In this document: piece after piece, positions 1-8,499 of the stretch
Position numbering within the stretch: the first letter of the stretch is position 1
How the letters are laid out: each line of letters opens with the position of its first letter
Source of the DNA: JAAZMI01 sp050942615
Lineage (GTDB): Bacteria > Bacillota > Dethiobacteria > DTU022 > UBA8154
DNA: 46,063 nucleotides
NCBI GenBank assembly: GCA_050942615.1
Contig: JBMNNQ010000007.1
Span: forward strand, 1 to 46,063
Reading direction: 5' to 3'
Position numbers and translations under genes: made by a program
Notes under the pieces: model-generated
Databases searched by the model: none
Told to the model about the DNA's origin: nothing
The model's input: the letters and a program-made list of their open reading frames with translations, nothing else

Positions 1-1
1 G

Positions 2-268
2 GGGCGTCACCGGTTGGTGATTGACAACAGGGAAAGGCTTGAAATTACCGGGGTCTTAAACGTTGACAGTTTTGATGATCAGGAAATTGTTTTGGAAACG
101 GAACAGGGCCTGTTGGCCATGCGCGGTGAAGATCTGCATATTAAACATCTCAACCTTGAACAGGGGGAACTGCACATTGAAGGTTTTTTGCTGGAGCTAG
201 CTTATTCAGAAGAAAGGAGCCGGAGAAAGGATCGGGGTAAAAATTTTTTTGAACGGCTTTTCAGGTAG
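2..268 (+). CDS. yabP: Sporulation protein YabP (5' end outside window)
   Basis: The reading frame is already open at base 2, and the residues before the first in-frame TTG (base 14) look like normal YabP sequence, so the gene begins before the window. About 88 codons are visible. The core 'ITGVLNVDSFDDQEIVLET' and the following 'G-L-L-A-M-R-G-E-D-L' stretch match the small YabP/YqfC family, which in Bacillus is made in the mother cell and is needed for spore development; its biochemistry is unknown. It ends in a basic, aromatic tail (FFERLFR) as in relatives. yabQ starts directly after its stop codon, so the two genes are translated from one message. Identification rests on family pattern and on synteny with yabQ and divIC. 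Confidence 0.9.
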   Translation, partial: GRHRLVIDNRERLEITGVLNVDSFDDQEIVLETEQGLLAMRGEDLHIKHLNLEQGELHIEGFLLELAYSEERSRRKDRGKNFFERLFR

Positions 269-706
269 ATGGTGGAGATGTCCATCGGGCAGCAATTTCT
301 GTTTCTCCTGTATTTGGGTGTGTTCGGCTTGGCAGTTGGTATCATCCTTGATTTTTTTAAGGCCTGGATGAAGGTATTTAATTTTTCTCGGAAAACAGTT
401 TTCTTTATGGATTTTTTATTTTGTTTGCTGTTTGCCTTCCTTCTTTTTTATTTACTGCTAATAATTAACCGCGGTGAGGTGCGTCTTTATACATTTTTAG
501 CGCTGCTTACCGGCATAATTTTATATTATAATTTTGGCAGCCCCTTTTTGCATAATTGTTTTTTGCGTTTCTTCCGGACCACTAAAAAAATCATAGAAAG
601 AATAACAAAAACAGTCCTCTCCTGGCAGGATTTGCTAAATAAAAAAAGAACTATTTATAAGGATCGTTATAATCGTTGGAAAAGTTCTTTTCGGAAAGAG
701 GAATGA
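269..706 (+). CDS. yabQ: Spore cortex biosynthesis protein YabQ
   Basis: A 145-residue integral membrane protein with about four hydrophobic segments in the first 105 residues, followed by a strongly basic cytoplasmic tail (KKIIER...KKRTIYKDRYNRWK). In Bacillus, YabQ sits in the membranes around the forespore and is needed for cortex formation. The ATG at 269 lies immediately after the yabP stop; an in-frame ATG at 278 has a GGTGG just before it and is an alternative start that changes only three residues. Position between yabP and divIC is the canonical Firmicute order. Sequence conservation in this family is low, so the call leans on topology and context. Confidence 0.85.
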   Translation: MVEMSIGQQFLFLLYLGVFGLAVGIILDFFKAWMKVFNFSRKTVFFMDFLFCLLFAFLLFYLLLIINRGEVRLYTFLALLTGIILYYNFGSPFLHNCFLRFFRTTKKIIERITKTVLSWQDLLNKKRTIYKDRYNRWKSSFRKEE

Positions 707-707
707 A

Positions 708-1022
708 TTGAAAAACAATGTAATCAGTTATCCTCAACGTGCTGGTAAAAAAAGGGGCCCGCTAAGGATAATAATTTTTATGATGCTGGTTGCCTGCATG
801 GGCGTTTTTATATATCTTTTTTGGGGACAAACCTGTTTTTATCAGGATATCAAAAAGGAAGCAGATGCTATTGAGGTTTGCCTGGAAGAGCTGCGCAATG
901 AAAATGAGGACTTAAAGGAGGAAATAAGACTTCTGCAGGATCATGAATATATTGAAATTCAGGCCCGTAAACACCTGGGAATGGTTCGACCGGGGGAAAT
1001 TATCTTTTTTATAGGGGATTAA
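708..1022 (+). CDS. divIC: Septum formation initiator DivIC/FtsB-like protein
   Basis: A 104-residue bitopic protein: short basic cytoplasmic N terminus (residues 1-20), one transmembrane helix (about 21-41), then an extracytoplasmic coiled coil rich in Glu, Lys and Leu (about 46-80) and the family end 'ARKHLGMVRPGEI'. DivIC joins FtsL and DivIB at the division septum and helps activate septal wall synthesis. The TTG start at 708 is chosen because GAAAGAGG sits at a suitable distance upstream and no better start exists; it follows the yabQ stop by a single base, showing translational coupling. Confidence 0.9.
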   Translation: MKNNVISYPQRAGKKRGPLRIIIFMMLVACMGVFIYLFWGQTCFYQDIKKEADAIEVCLEELRNENEDLKEEIRLLQDHEYIEIQARKHLGMVRPGEIIFFIGD

Positions 1023-1045
1023 AAGTTGTTATCCGGCAGAATCTC

Positions 1046-1073
1046 TTGACAATTTACTACAAGAAGGTATAAT
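1046..1073 (+). promoter_or_regulatory. Consensus sigma-A promoter for the S1-domain gene
   Basis: TTGACA (1046-1051) and TATAAT (1068-1073) are both perfect matches to the vegetative consensus, with a 16-nt spacer. It lies in the gap between divIC and the S1-domain gene, with AAGGAGG about 25 nt further on. The gene can therefore be expressed constitutively, apart from the sporulation genes upstream. Confidence 0.85.
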
Positions 1074-1119
1074 CAAGCTAGTATCATTCATTTTTGCTAA
1101 GGAGGACTTTTAGTTTCAG

Positions 1120-1593
1120 ATGCCGTCTATTGAAGTTGGAGCAGTTGTGGAAGGGGTGGTAACAGGTATTACAAATTTTGGTGCATTTGTCCTGCTACCA
1201 GGTGGGGAAACCGGTCTTGTCCATATTTCTGAAGTAGCGGATACTTATGTGCGTGACATTAATGACTACATTCAGAAAAAAGACAAGGTGAAGGTAAAGG
1301 TTTTGTCTGTTAACGGGGATGGTAAGATCGGTCTTTCAATTAAGCGTGCCGGTTCTGCCGGTTCTGCAGGCCCTGCCGGCCCTGCCGGTTCACGGGAGAA
1401 AAAAAGAGAGGCCGTTCCCCGCAGAAGTGCCCCACGAAGGAGTACACGTTTCTCGGGAAGAGGGAGGATGTCCTTTGAAGATAAGCTGGCCAAGTTTTTA
1501 AAGGACAGTGATGAAAGGCAGCAGGATTTAAGACGCAACACTGAATCTAAAAGGGGGGGCAGCAGGGGGCCGTTCCGGCAAAGTTTTAATTAG
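1120..1593 (+). CDS. yabR: S1-domain RNA-binding protein (YabR type)
   Basis: 157 residues. Residues 3-75 are a complete S1/OB-fold RNA-binding domain (GAVVEGVVTGITNFGAFV ... GLVHISEVA ... KVKVLSV ... IGLSIKRA), the type shared with ribosomal protein S1 and polynucleotide phosphorylase. This is followed by a short Gly-Ser-Ala-Pro repeat tract (about 78-92), a very basic Arg-rich linker, and a tail that includes 'MSFEDKLAKFLKDSDERQ', a motif typical of this short family. It probably binds RNA or the ribosome in the cytosol. It has its own consensus promoter and an AAGGAGG site at about 1099; the spacing to ATG 1120 is slightly long. It sits between divIC and spoIIE as in Bacillus. Confidence 0.88.
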   Translation: MPSIEVGAVVEGVVTGITNFGAFVLLPGGETGLVHISEVADTYVRDINDYIQKKDKVKVKVLSVNGDGKIGLSIKRAGSAGSAGPAGPAGSREKKREAVPRRSAPRRSTRFSGRGRMSFEDKLAKFLKDSDERQQDLRRNTESKRGGSRGPFRQSFN

Positions 1594-1721
1594 AAACTGG
1601 AAAATTAGAGAGAGAATTGTTTAGAGAATATAGATCATGGTGAGCAAGGTTTATAAGGAATTATATTTACTATAACCCGCAGACACTTTTTTGTAAATTT
1701 TAATTTTCTGGTACGTAAAAT

Positions 1722-1746
1722 AAAAGGGCACCGCAAGGTGCCTTTA
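1722..1746. terminator. Bidirectional terminator between S1 gene and spoIIE
   Basis: The arms AAAGGGCACC and GGTGCCTTT pair around a GCAA loop with one bulged G. A-rich sequence lies on one side and T-rich on the other, so the hairpin can end transcripts from both convergent genes. Confidence 0.7.
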
Positions 1747-1785
1747 ATTGTCTTTCTTAATCTGTGTCATCAAGGTGCCCTCCGG

Positions 1786-3990
1786 CTAGGATGTCTGGCT
1801 GAAGGGGGAAGAAAATTTTCGGGGGTTATTTGCAGCGGTTGCCGTTTCCTTGACCAAGGGGGGCCTTAAGCGCCCGACCAATACCGTTAAATCATCCCGC
1901 ACCCCCCGCGGCCACTGGCCACAAGCTTCTTCAATTAAACGGTCTGCGATAATTTGGGGATGATCGTGGCGGATCTCCTCCAAGGTCCGGGTTAACCACT
2001 CTTTTTCAATTTCAGGGCCGGTGTCCAAAACTCCATCTGTAACCATGACCAGGGTGCCCCCGCCAGATATTTTTAAACAATTTTTTTCCGGAACAATGTC
2101 TTCCAGGATACCAACGGGCAGGGAAACGGAGCCGATAGTCCGCACTGTTTTTCCATTTTTTAAAAAGCTTGGTGCGGCGCCTAATTTGTATAGTTCTATT
2201 TCTCCTGCCTGTAAGTCGAGCAGGGCCAGGTCCAGGGTTGCAAATTTTTCTGAAGGGTAACCCAGGCATAAAAGGGTGTTTAATGTATTGATGGCCACTT
2301 CGCGGCGGAAGCCGATTCCCAACAAATGTTCCATCAATTTTACTGTTGAGGCACTGGCGAAGCGGGCTCCTTGGCCGCTGCCCATGCCGTCACTTAAAAT
2401 CAGTGCCTGTTTACCGTCTTTTAAGGGAACTACAGCGTAGCTGTCTCCTGAGATATCCTGGCCGTTCCTGGCTACCTGGGCTACGCCGATTTCCAGGGAA
2501 TAGCGGACCGGGGTTAATTCATGACCTGTTGGTTTTGAATTTTCTTCTGGCTGCAGTTTTAATTCCTGGGCTAAATCATGCATAATAGTGGCCAAGCCTG
2601 CAAGTTGTTCAGAAACAAGGGAACGGCTTTTATAGATTTTATCCTGCCAGTAGCAATTTAGCCGGTATATTTCACGCATATTGAGAATGGCTCGCACGAT
2701 ATCCTGCTGGCGCGGACAAAACCTTCTTAATTTTATAGGGATCTGTCTTTCAGAAAAATTACCCTTTTCCTCTACGGTGGAAAACATGTTCAGCACTCTT
2801 CTGTACTGGTCGAATAGGTCTTTTTTCCAACAGCGGTTAAAATGTTGGCAGGACCGGCATACCTTACGGCTAAAATAGTCTACCAGGGGTGAAAGATCTT
2901 TTTTGGTCCGCATTTCTTCAGCCGCGCCTTGAGGTTGAAAGGTCACGGCTAATTCTTTAAAAACGCTGGCAAATTCCTTTACCCGCGTGGCCATGGTGAA
3001 TCTTAAGTTTTGTTCACTTTCCTGTTTAAAAGGCCAAAATATATTTAGTTCCTTTAGCTTTTGCCATGCCGTGGGGGGAACAAGTAAAAAAACACCTGTT
3101 ATCAGCAGTTCTTCCCCCGCGGTGGTTAAAAGGTAGCCCCCTTCAGCAAGGTAGCAGGCAAGGAACCTTAAAACAAGAAGGAAACCCAGTGCGGTCCACA
3201 GGCGGCGATAGGGTTGCAATAAACCGGCGATTAGCCCGGCAATACCCAGCGCCCCGGTGTAATGAAACATGGCCGGATGGCCAAAACTAAGGCCCAAGCC
3301 GACAGCCAAGCCGCCAACCACCCCCCAAAGGGGGCCCCAGAGATGGGCGCCCACCAAAATAATCAGGGGGCAGACGATATTAACCAGGGTTACCTGGTTA
3401 CCAATTGCCAGGCCGTGCATCCCCAAAAATACAAGGAAGAGGAGTAAAACACCCCCGGCAATTGCCTCGGGGGAGGGTTTGCCCTCCTGTTTTTCCTGCA
3501 GTTCATGGAAAAAGGGATGCAGTAAAGAAGGCAGCAGGGCAGCAAGTATAACTTCCAGGATAACAATGGATGTTTCATAAACCATAAAGTGTTGTTGGTA
3601 GAGCAGCGGCAGGCGCAGCAAAATAATGCTCAGGGGCAGCGTCAAGGACAGCGTAATTTTCTTATGGAAAATTTTTGTCAGTAGAAAGTCCAGTGTAACC
3701 CAGGTTAACATGGCTGCGGGCATAAACCAGGGGGGGAAAACCCCTGCATCCGTTGTTGCCCAACCCAGAATAAGCAGCACGGTTACTAAATTTTTTCTTT
3801 GGGGGCATGAGCGCATGACCAGCGCCCAGAAAATCAAAGGGAAAGGGGCAACCTCGCCCATCAGTGCAGCGCGTCCCATAAAAAAAGAAGCAACCAGCCA
3901 AAAAAGGCTGTTCCAGTTAAACCTTATTCTGGCAGCTTGTCCTTTTAAAGTTGTTGGCAGATGATAGGGCCATTTATTAATTCTGTCCAA
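1786..3990 (-). CDS. spoIIE: Stage II sporulation protein E (PP2C phosphatase)
   Basis: 734 residues, somewhat shorter than the roughly 830 of Bacillus SpoIIE. The first 310 residues contain about ten hydrophobic helices, the central part (about 330-500) is the FtsZ-interacting/oligomerisation region and includes a Cys-rich stretch (CRSCQHFNRCWKK), and the C-terminal 220 residues form a PP2C phosphatase with 'GDSYAVV', 'LILSDGMGSGQGA' and 'VTDGVLD' supplying the metal-binding aspartates. SpoIIE localises to the polar septum and dephosphorylates SpoIIAA, thereby activating sigma-F in the forespore. Unusually, it lies on the strand opposite to its neighbours. Expression is predicted from the Spo0A-type promoter at about 4104-4136. 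Confidence 0.95.
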   Translation of the reverse strand: MDRINKWPYHLPTTLKGQAARIRFNWNSLFWLVASFFMGRAALMGEVAPFPLIFWALVMRSCPQRKNLVTVLLILGWATTDAGVFPPWFMPAAMLTWVTLDFLLTKIFHKKITLSLTLPLSIILLRLPLLYQQHFMVYETSIVILEVILAALLPSLLHPFFHELQEKQEGKPSPEAIAGGVLLLFLVFLGMHGLAIGNQVTLVNIVCPLIILVGAHLWGPLWGVVGGLAVGLGLSFGHPAMFHYTGALGIAGLIAGLLQPYRRLWTALGFLLVLRFLACYLAEGGYLLTTAGEELLITGVFLLVPPTAWQKLKELNIFWPFKQESEQNLRFTMATRVKEFASVFKELAVTFQPQGAAEEMRTKKDLSPLVDYFSRKVCRSCQHFNRCWKKDLFDQYRRVLNMFSTVEEKGNFSERQIPIKLRRFCPRQQDIVRAILNMREIYRLNCYWQDKIYKSRSLVSEQLAGLATIMHDLAQELKLQPEENSKPTGHELTPVRYSLEIGVAQVARNGQDISGDSYAVVPLKDGKQALILSDGMGSGQGARFASASTVKLMEHLLGIGFRREVAINTLNTLLCLGYPSEKFATLDLALLDLQAGEIELYKLGAAPSFLKNGKTVRTIGSVSLPVGILEDIVPEKNCLKISGGGTLVMVTDGVLDTGPEIEKEWLTRTLEEIRHDHPQIIADRLIEEACGQWPRGVRDDLTVLVGRLRPPLVKETATAANNPRKFSSPFSQTS

Positions 3991-4103
3991 ATCAAGACCT
4001 CCTACATTTTTATTTTAAGCGTGATTTCCCCGAAATCCTTTGCAGGCTTGTCCCTGTTATGGAACCGGTAATTGGTGCGGAATATGGGTTCACCACGGTT
4101 ATT

Positions 4104-4240
4104 ATTATAGCGGGAATAAAAGGAAAAGTCTGTCAAAGAAGGTTGAAAAATGAAACGCAGTTCTAAATTAATTTTTGACAAAAAAACAAACAGGACTCGA
4201 TTTGTAAAATAAAACGTATCAAAAACCTTAAATCGACAAT
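4104..4240 (-). promoter_or_regulatory. spoIIE promoter: sigma-A boxes 21 nt apart plus Spo0A-like boxes
   Basis: Read on the minus strand, TTGACA (4131-4136) and TATAAT (4104-4109) are perfect, but the spacer is 21 nt rather than 17. Bacillus spoIIE and spoIIG promoters also have over-long spacers (21-22) and depend on phosphorylated Spo0A. The 0A-box consensus TTTGTCGAA is matched 8 of 9 by TTTGTCAAA (4174-4182, minus strand). A weaker inverted match (TTTGACAGA) overlaps the -35, and the core TGTCGA recurs at 4232-4240. The leader to the spoIIE start is about 110 nt. The rest of the 3991-4409 gap shows no gene. Confidence 0.75.
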
Positions 4241-4409
4241 TATCCCGGCCTGCAGCAGGCTATTAACTGCCCTATTGTGTGTTTGTCCTGGCGAAAATAA
4301 TTTAAAGGATTATTTTTAAATTTGGAGAAAAAATAGTACCCAACAGGTAAACTGCCTGTAGACTGCAAAAAACATATTTGGACAAAAATTCCTGGAAAGG
4401 TTTTTCAGA

Positions 4410-5894
4410 ATGGTTGATCATTTTGTAGCGCCTACTTTACATAAAAGTATTAAAAAACTGATTTTTAGTGAACAGCTGATTGAAAACGGGGACCTGATCA
4501 TTGTTGCTGTCTCCGGGGGAACAGACTCTCTTTCCCTATTACATATTTTCAATACACTGCAGGTGGATGGAGGGGTCTCCTATGCCCTGCATGTTGCCCA
4601 TTTAAATCATGGCTTGCGGGGAAAAACAGCGCGTGCGGATGCAGAATTTGTACGCCGTGAAGCACAAAAAATGGGGCTGCCCTGCACGGTTGCCAAAATA
4701 GACAGCCAGGCCTATGCCCGGCGCCGGGGCTTGTCCCTGGAAGATGCGGCCCGGCGTTTACGTTACAGGTTTTTACAGCAGCTGGCAAAAAAAACCGGCG
4801 CTTCCCGGGTTGCTGTCGGGCATAACCGGGATGATCAGGTGGAAACCCTGTTGCTTAATTTTTTGCGCGGGACGGGCTTGGCCGGGTTGGCAGGCATGAA
4901 AGTCAAACGGGGGTTTGGTGCAGAGGGACGCTATTTGATCCGGCCCCTTTTGGAAACGGGCCGGGAAGAACTGGAACAGTACTGCCTGGAAAGAGGTTTT
5001 TCACCACGTGTGGACGAAACAAATTTGGAGACGCATTTTCTGCGCAACAAAATTCGCCTGGAACTGCTACCCTTTTTAGAAAAAGAATATAATCCCAATT
5101 TGCGGCAAAATTTGCTGCGTTTGTCCCGGCTAATTACCTGGGAACACGATTTTTTAGAAAAAACTGCTGAACGACACTTGAAAAGTATAACCTTGGTTGT
5201 GGGAAAAGGGCGACTGGTAATTGATGGCCGTAAACTGCTTGCCAGGCATCAGGCGCTGCAAGGGAGGATTCTGCGCCGTGCTGTTTGCAGGCTGTTGGGG
5301 ACGATCCCCCGGGAGGTGGGTTACCATCAAATCCGGTCTATTTTAAATTTAGCCCGGCAGGGGCCTCCCCACGGCCGGCTGCACCTTCCTTTTAATTTGG
5401 AGGCTTCCAGGAGCTATGATCGTTTGCAAATTTCATTCCGGGAAAAACAGCGCCCCGCGGCTGTAGCCCCCTTTTTTTTAACGGTTCCAGGGAAAAAAGA
5501 TGTTTCGGCAAAAGGGGTTTTCTTGCAGGCGGAACTGCTGCCGCTGCATAAGGTGGCCTGGCCGCCTGCCAGCCGCAAGGTGGCTTATTTTGATTATGAT
5601 CTGGTTTTGGAGCTGCTCAAGGGTAAGGGTAAAAAAGAACCAGGTGCCCCCGTGGAACTTTTGGTGCGCAGCCGGCAGCCCGGTGATCGTTTTCATCCTC
5701 TGGGGGCGCCGGGTCAAAAGAAACTAAAAAAATATTTCATCGATCAAAAAATTCCTTTGCAAGAGCGGGACCAAATTCCCCTGGTGCTTGCAGGTGAAGA
5801 AATTATCTGGGTAGCCGGCAGGCAGCAGGCTCATGTTTGCCGGCTCACGGAAAAAACAGAAAGAATCCTTGTTTTAAGGCTGGGCCGCCATTAG
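4410..5894 (+). CDS. tilS: tRNA(Ile)-lysidine synthase TilS
   Basis: 494 residues. The ATP-PPi loop 'AVSGGTDSLSLLHIF' (residues 33-47) and 'LNHGLRG', 'VGHNRDDQVETLLLNFLRGTGLAGLAGM' identify the N-type ATP-pyrophosphatase domain. A middle TilS domain and the C-terminal domain (about 400-490, with 'RSRQPGDRFHPLGAPG-KKLKKYFID-KIP') complete the long bacterial form. The enzyme adds lysine to the wobble cytidine of tRNA(Ile)(CAU) so that it reads AUA, an essential step in decoding. The next gene is hpt, as in Bacillus, where the two products also interact. A short hairpin (ACAGG/CCTGT) lies in the leader at about 4343-4362. Confidence 0.96.
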   Translation: MVDHFVAPTLHKSIKKLIFSEQLIENGDLIIVAVSGGTDSLSLLHIFNTLQVDGGVSYALHVAHLNHGLRGKTARADAEFVRREAQKMGLPCTVAKIDSQAYARRRGLSLEDAARRLRYRFLQQLAKKTGASRVAVGHNRDDQVETLLLNFLRGTGLAGLAGMKVKRGFGAEGRYLIRPLLETGREELEQYCLERGFSPRVDETNLETHFLRNKIRLELLPFLEKEYNPNLRQNLLRLSRLITWEHDFLEKTAERHLKSITLVVGKGRLVIDGRKLLARHQALQGRILRRAVCRLLGTIPREVGYHQIRSILNLARQGPPHGRLHLPFNLEASRSYDRLQISFREKQRPAAVAPFFLTVPGKKDVSAKGVFLQAELLPLHKVAWPPASRKVAYFDYDLVLELLKGKGKKEPGAPVELLVRSRQPGDRFHPLGAPGQKKLKKYFIDQKIPLQERDQIPLVLAGEEIIWVAGRQQAHVCRLTEKTERILVLRLGRH

Positions 5895-5897
5895 CCG

Positions 5898-5928
5898 GAG
5901 GTGTCGACGCTGAGGTGTCGACTATAAT
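5898..5928 (+). promoter_or_regulatory. Two direct 11-bp repeats (Spo0A-box-like) before a TATAAT box
   Basis: GAGGTGTCGAC occurs at 5898-5908 and again at 5912-5922, a 14-bp period, and is followed at once by TATAAT (5923-5928). Each copy holds TGTCGAC, one base from the 0A-box core TGTCGAA. No good -35 hexamer is present 17 bp upstream of the TATAAT, as would fit an activator-dependent promoter for hpt-ftsH. A role for Spo0A is inference. Confidence 0.45.
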
Positions 5929-5955
5929 GTAGATAATTGCTGGGGAGGAATTCAG

Positions 5956-6489
5956 ATGCCTGTTTCGAAAACAAATATATTATTGACGCAGCAGGAAATT
6001 ATGCACAGGGTAAAAGAATTAGCTGCACAGGTATCCCGGGATTACCGGGGTAAAAGACCGGTATTGATCTGTATCCTCAAAGGTGCGGTAGTATTTTTAT
6101 CAGACTTCATGCGCTATTTACAATTGCCTGTGGAAATTGATTTCATGGCTGTTTCCAGCTATGGTGCAGCGGCTGCTTCTTCGGGGGTTATCCAGATTTT
6201 AAAGGATTTGGAAATGAATATCGAAAATAAAGATGTCATCATTATTGAAGATATTGTTGATACCGGTCTGACTTTAAATTTTTTACAGGAAACATTACTT
6301 TCTCGCGCGCCCCGCTCCTTGAAAATAATTACACTTTTGGATAAACCCGATTGTAGGGCAGTGCAGGTTAAGGTGGATTATCGTGGATTTTGTATTCCTG
6401 ATGAGTTTGTTGTCGGTTATGGTCTGGATTTTAATGAAAAATACCGTAATTTACCTGACATTCGCATTTTGCTTGAGTTTAAATCCTAA
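5956..6489 (+). CDS. hpt: Hypoxanthine phosphoribosyltransferase
   Basis: 177 residues, the normal length. The PRPP-binding loop 'VIIIEDIVDTGLTLNFLQ' (about residues 94-111), the 'CILKGAVVFLSDFMR' segment near the N terminus and the 'FVVGYGLDFNEKYRNLP' motif near the end are diagnostic of HPRT. It converts hypoxanthine or guanine plus PRPP into IMP or GMP in purine salvage. GGGGAGGAATTCAG precedes the ATG. ftsH follows 64 nt later, the widely conserved tilS-hpt-ftsH order. Confidence 0.97.
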   Translation: MPVSKTNILLTQQEIMHRVKELAAQVSRDYRGKRPVLICILKGAVVFLSDFMRYLQLPVEIDFMAVSSYGAAAASSGVIQILKDLEMNIENKDVIIIEDIVDTGLTLNFLQETLLSRAPRSLKIITLLDKPDCRAVQVKVDYRGFCIPDEFVVGYGLDFNEKYRNLPDIRILLEFKS

Positions 6490-6553
6490 GTATGATAGAA
6501 TTACCCTTATCCCACGGTTAGATTCTGACTTAACAGGAAGGAGGTTTTTGGAT

Positions 6554-8488
6554 TTGAACAGTCGTTTTTTACGCCAGGCCACCTTTTGTTTTTTAATATT
6601 TATGATTGCCTTGGCGCTATTCCAGACCTTCAGTCGCCCACAGGAAGTGGTGCGCGATATCAAATATTATCCTGATTTCCTGGAGCTTATTGAAAAGGGT
6701 GAAATCGAAGAGGCCATTATTACCGGCAACAATGTTGAAGCCCTGCTTGCAGACGGAACCAAGGTTAAAACCTTTAAGCCGCCGGACGACGAGCTTTCGG
6801 CCAGGCTTATTGCAAACAATATTCCTTTTGAGCCCCGCCCCGAACCGGAACCTCCCTGGTATTCGATGTTGTTGACTTATCTGATCCCATTTGTCCTCAT
6901 CATAGGTCTTTTTTTCTTTTTTATGCAACAAACACAGGGCGGCGGCAGCAAGATAATGAATTTTGGCCGCAGCAGAGCCCGGCTTTATGACGGGGAAAGG
7001 CTGAAGGTGAATTTTGATCATGTTGCCGGGGCCGATGAAGAAAAGGCGGAGCTGCAGGAAATTGTAGAGTATTTAAAGAACCCCAGGAAGTTTAATGAAT
7101 TAGGGGCCCGTATTCCTAAAGGGGTTTTGCTGGTAGGTCCGCCCGGGACGGGTAAAACACTTTTAGCAAGGGCCGTGGCCGGTGAAGCCGGGGTACCCTT
7201 TTTTAGTATCAGCGGTTCTGATTTTGTGGAAATGTTTGTCGGTGTGGGTGCCTCCCGCGTGCGTGACCTTTTTGAAACGGCCAAAAAAAATTCACCCTGC
7301 ATTGTTTTTATTGATGAAATTGATGCTGTCGGCCGCCAGCGGGGAGCTGGTTTGGGGGGCGGCCACGACGAACGGGAGCAAACACTTAACCAGTTACTGG
7401 TAGAAATGGACGGTTTTACCGTCAATGTTGGGATTATCATTTTGGCGGCGACCAACAGACCCGATATTTTAGACCCCGCGCTGCTTCGGCCCGGCCGTTT
7501 TGATCGGCAGATTACAGTTAATTTGCCCGATGTACGCGGCCGGGAGGAGATTCTCAAGGTTCACTCCAAAGGTAAACCCCTGGACGGGGATGTTGACTTA
7601 AAAATTTTGGCCAGGCGTACGCCGGGGTTTACCGGTGCTGATATTGAAAACCTGATCAACGAAGCTGCGCTTTTAGCGGCACGCCGTGATAAAAAAACGA
7701 TCACGGCAGCAGAAACAGAGGAGGCTATCGATCGTGTGATCGCCGGGACAGAAAAGAAAAGCAGGGTGATCAGTGAATTTGAAAAGAAAATAGTGGCCTT
7801 TCATGAAGGCGGGCATGCTTTGGTGGGCTTTCTGCTGCCGCATACAGATCCCGTGCATAAAGTATCCATAATTCCCCGGGGCCGGGCGGGGGGCTATACG
7901 TTGATGCTGCCCGAAGAAGATCGTTATTATATGACCCGTTCAGAACTTTTGGATCGGGTGAGCGCACTTTTGGCCGGCCGGGTGGCAGAAGAGGTCGTTT
8001 TCAATGAGATCAGCACCGGCGCCCAAAACGATCTGGAACGTGCCACTGCTATTGTGCGCCAGATGGTTATGGAATATGGGATGAGCGACGAACTTGGACC
8101 GATTACCCTGGGCCATAAACACGATCAGGTTTTCCTGGGGCGTGATCTAACCAGGGATCGGGACTTCAGCGAAGAGATTGCCAAGGCGATTGACAAGGAA
8201 ATTCGCCGGATAATTGATAGATGCTACCACCGGGCAGAGGAACTGATTATCCAAAACCGTGCCAAACTGGATGCTATTGCTGAGGCTTTGTTGGAAAAGG
8301 AAACCCTTGATGCTGAAGAAATTGCTGCCTTGGTGGAGGGTAAAACATTACAGGAACTGCAGGAAAAAGAAAAAACTGAAAAAGAAAAGACGGGGGAAGC
8401 GGAAAATACCCCCGAAAAGGCCAAGGGTAAAAGGACGATTGGCACCATAAAGGTTGTTTTTCGTCAGGAAAAAGGTGAGCTTTTTTAA
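6554..8488 (+). CDS. ftsH: ATP-dependent zinc metalloprotease FtsH
   Basis: 644 residues from TTG 6554. That start is preferred because AGGAAGGAGG ends 9 nt upstream, and it gives the usual short N terminus before the first membrane helix (about 8-26). A periplasmic-side domain (about 30-100) and a second helix (about 103-124) follow. The AAA module has Walker A GPPGTGKT (195-202), Walker B 'CIVFIDEIDAVG' and the second-region-of-homology 'RPGRFDRQI'. The protease site is HEGGH, in place of the more common HEAGH but still HExxH. FtsH forms a membrane hexamer that degrades misfolded membrane proteins and regulators. The acidic/Lys-rich tail (about 580-625) is low in complexity. Confidence 0.97.
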   Translation: MNSRFLRQATFCFLIFMIALALFQTFSRPQEVVRDIKYYPDFLELIEKGEIEEAIITGNNVEALLADGTKVKTFKPPDDELSARLIANNIPFEPRPEPEPPWYSMLLTYLIPFVLIIGLFFFFMQQTQGGGSKIMNFGRSRARLYDGERLKVNFDHVAGADEEKAELQEIVEYLKNPRKFNELGARIPKGVLLVGPPGTGKTLLARAVAGEAGVPFFSISGSDFVEMFVGVGASRVRDLFETAKKNSPCIVFIDEIDAVGRQRGAGLGGGHDEREQTLNQLLVEMDGFTVNVGIIILAATNRPDILDPALLRPGRFDRQITVNLPDVRGREEILKVHSKGKPLDGDVDLKILARRTPGFTGADIENLINEAALLAARRDKKTITAAETEEAIDRVIAGTEKKSRVISEFEKKIVAFHEGGHALVGFLLPHTDPVHKVSIIPRGRAGGYTLMLPEEDRYYMTRSELLDRVSALLAGRVAEEVVFNEISTGAQNDLERATAIVRQMVMEYGMSDELGPITLGHKHDQVFLGRDLTRDRDFSEEIAKAIDKEIRRIIDRCYHRAEELIIQNRAKLDAIAEALLEKETLDAEEIAALVEGKTLQELQEKEKTEKEKTGEAENTPEKAKGKRTIGTIKVVFRQEKGELF

Positions 8489-8499
8489 AAAAGGGATAG

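Noticed and set aside
2012..3901. Several long open frames on both strands within spoIIE
   Set aside because: They lie in other frames of a well-supported gene and have no ribosome sites or recognisable domains.
6383..6553. Longer N terminus for ftsH
   Set aside because: It would overlap hpt by more than 100 bases; the SD just before TTG 6554 and the family's N terminus support the shorter form.
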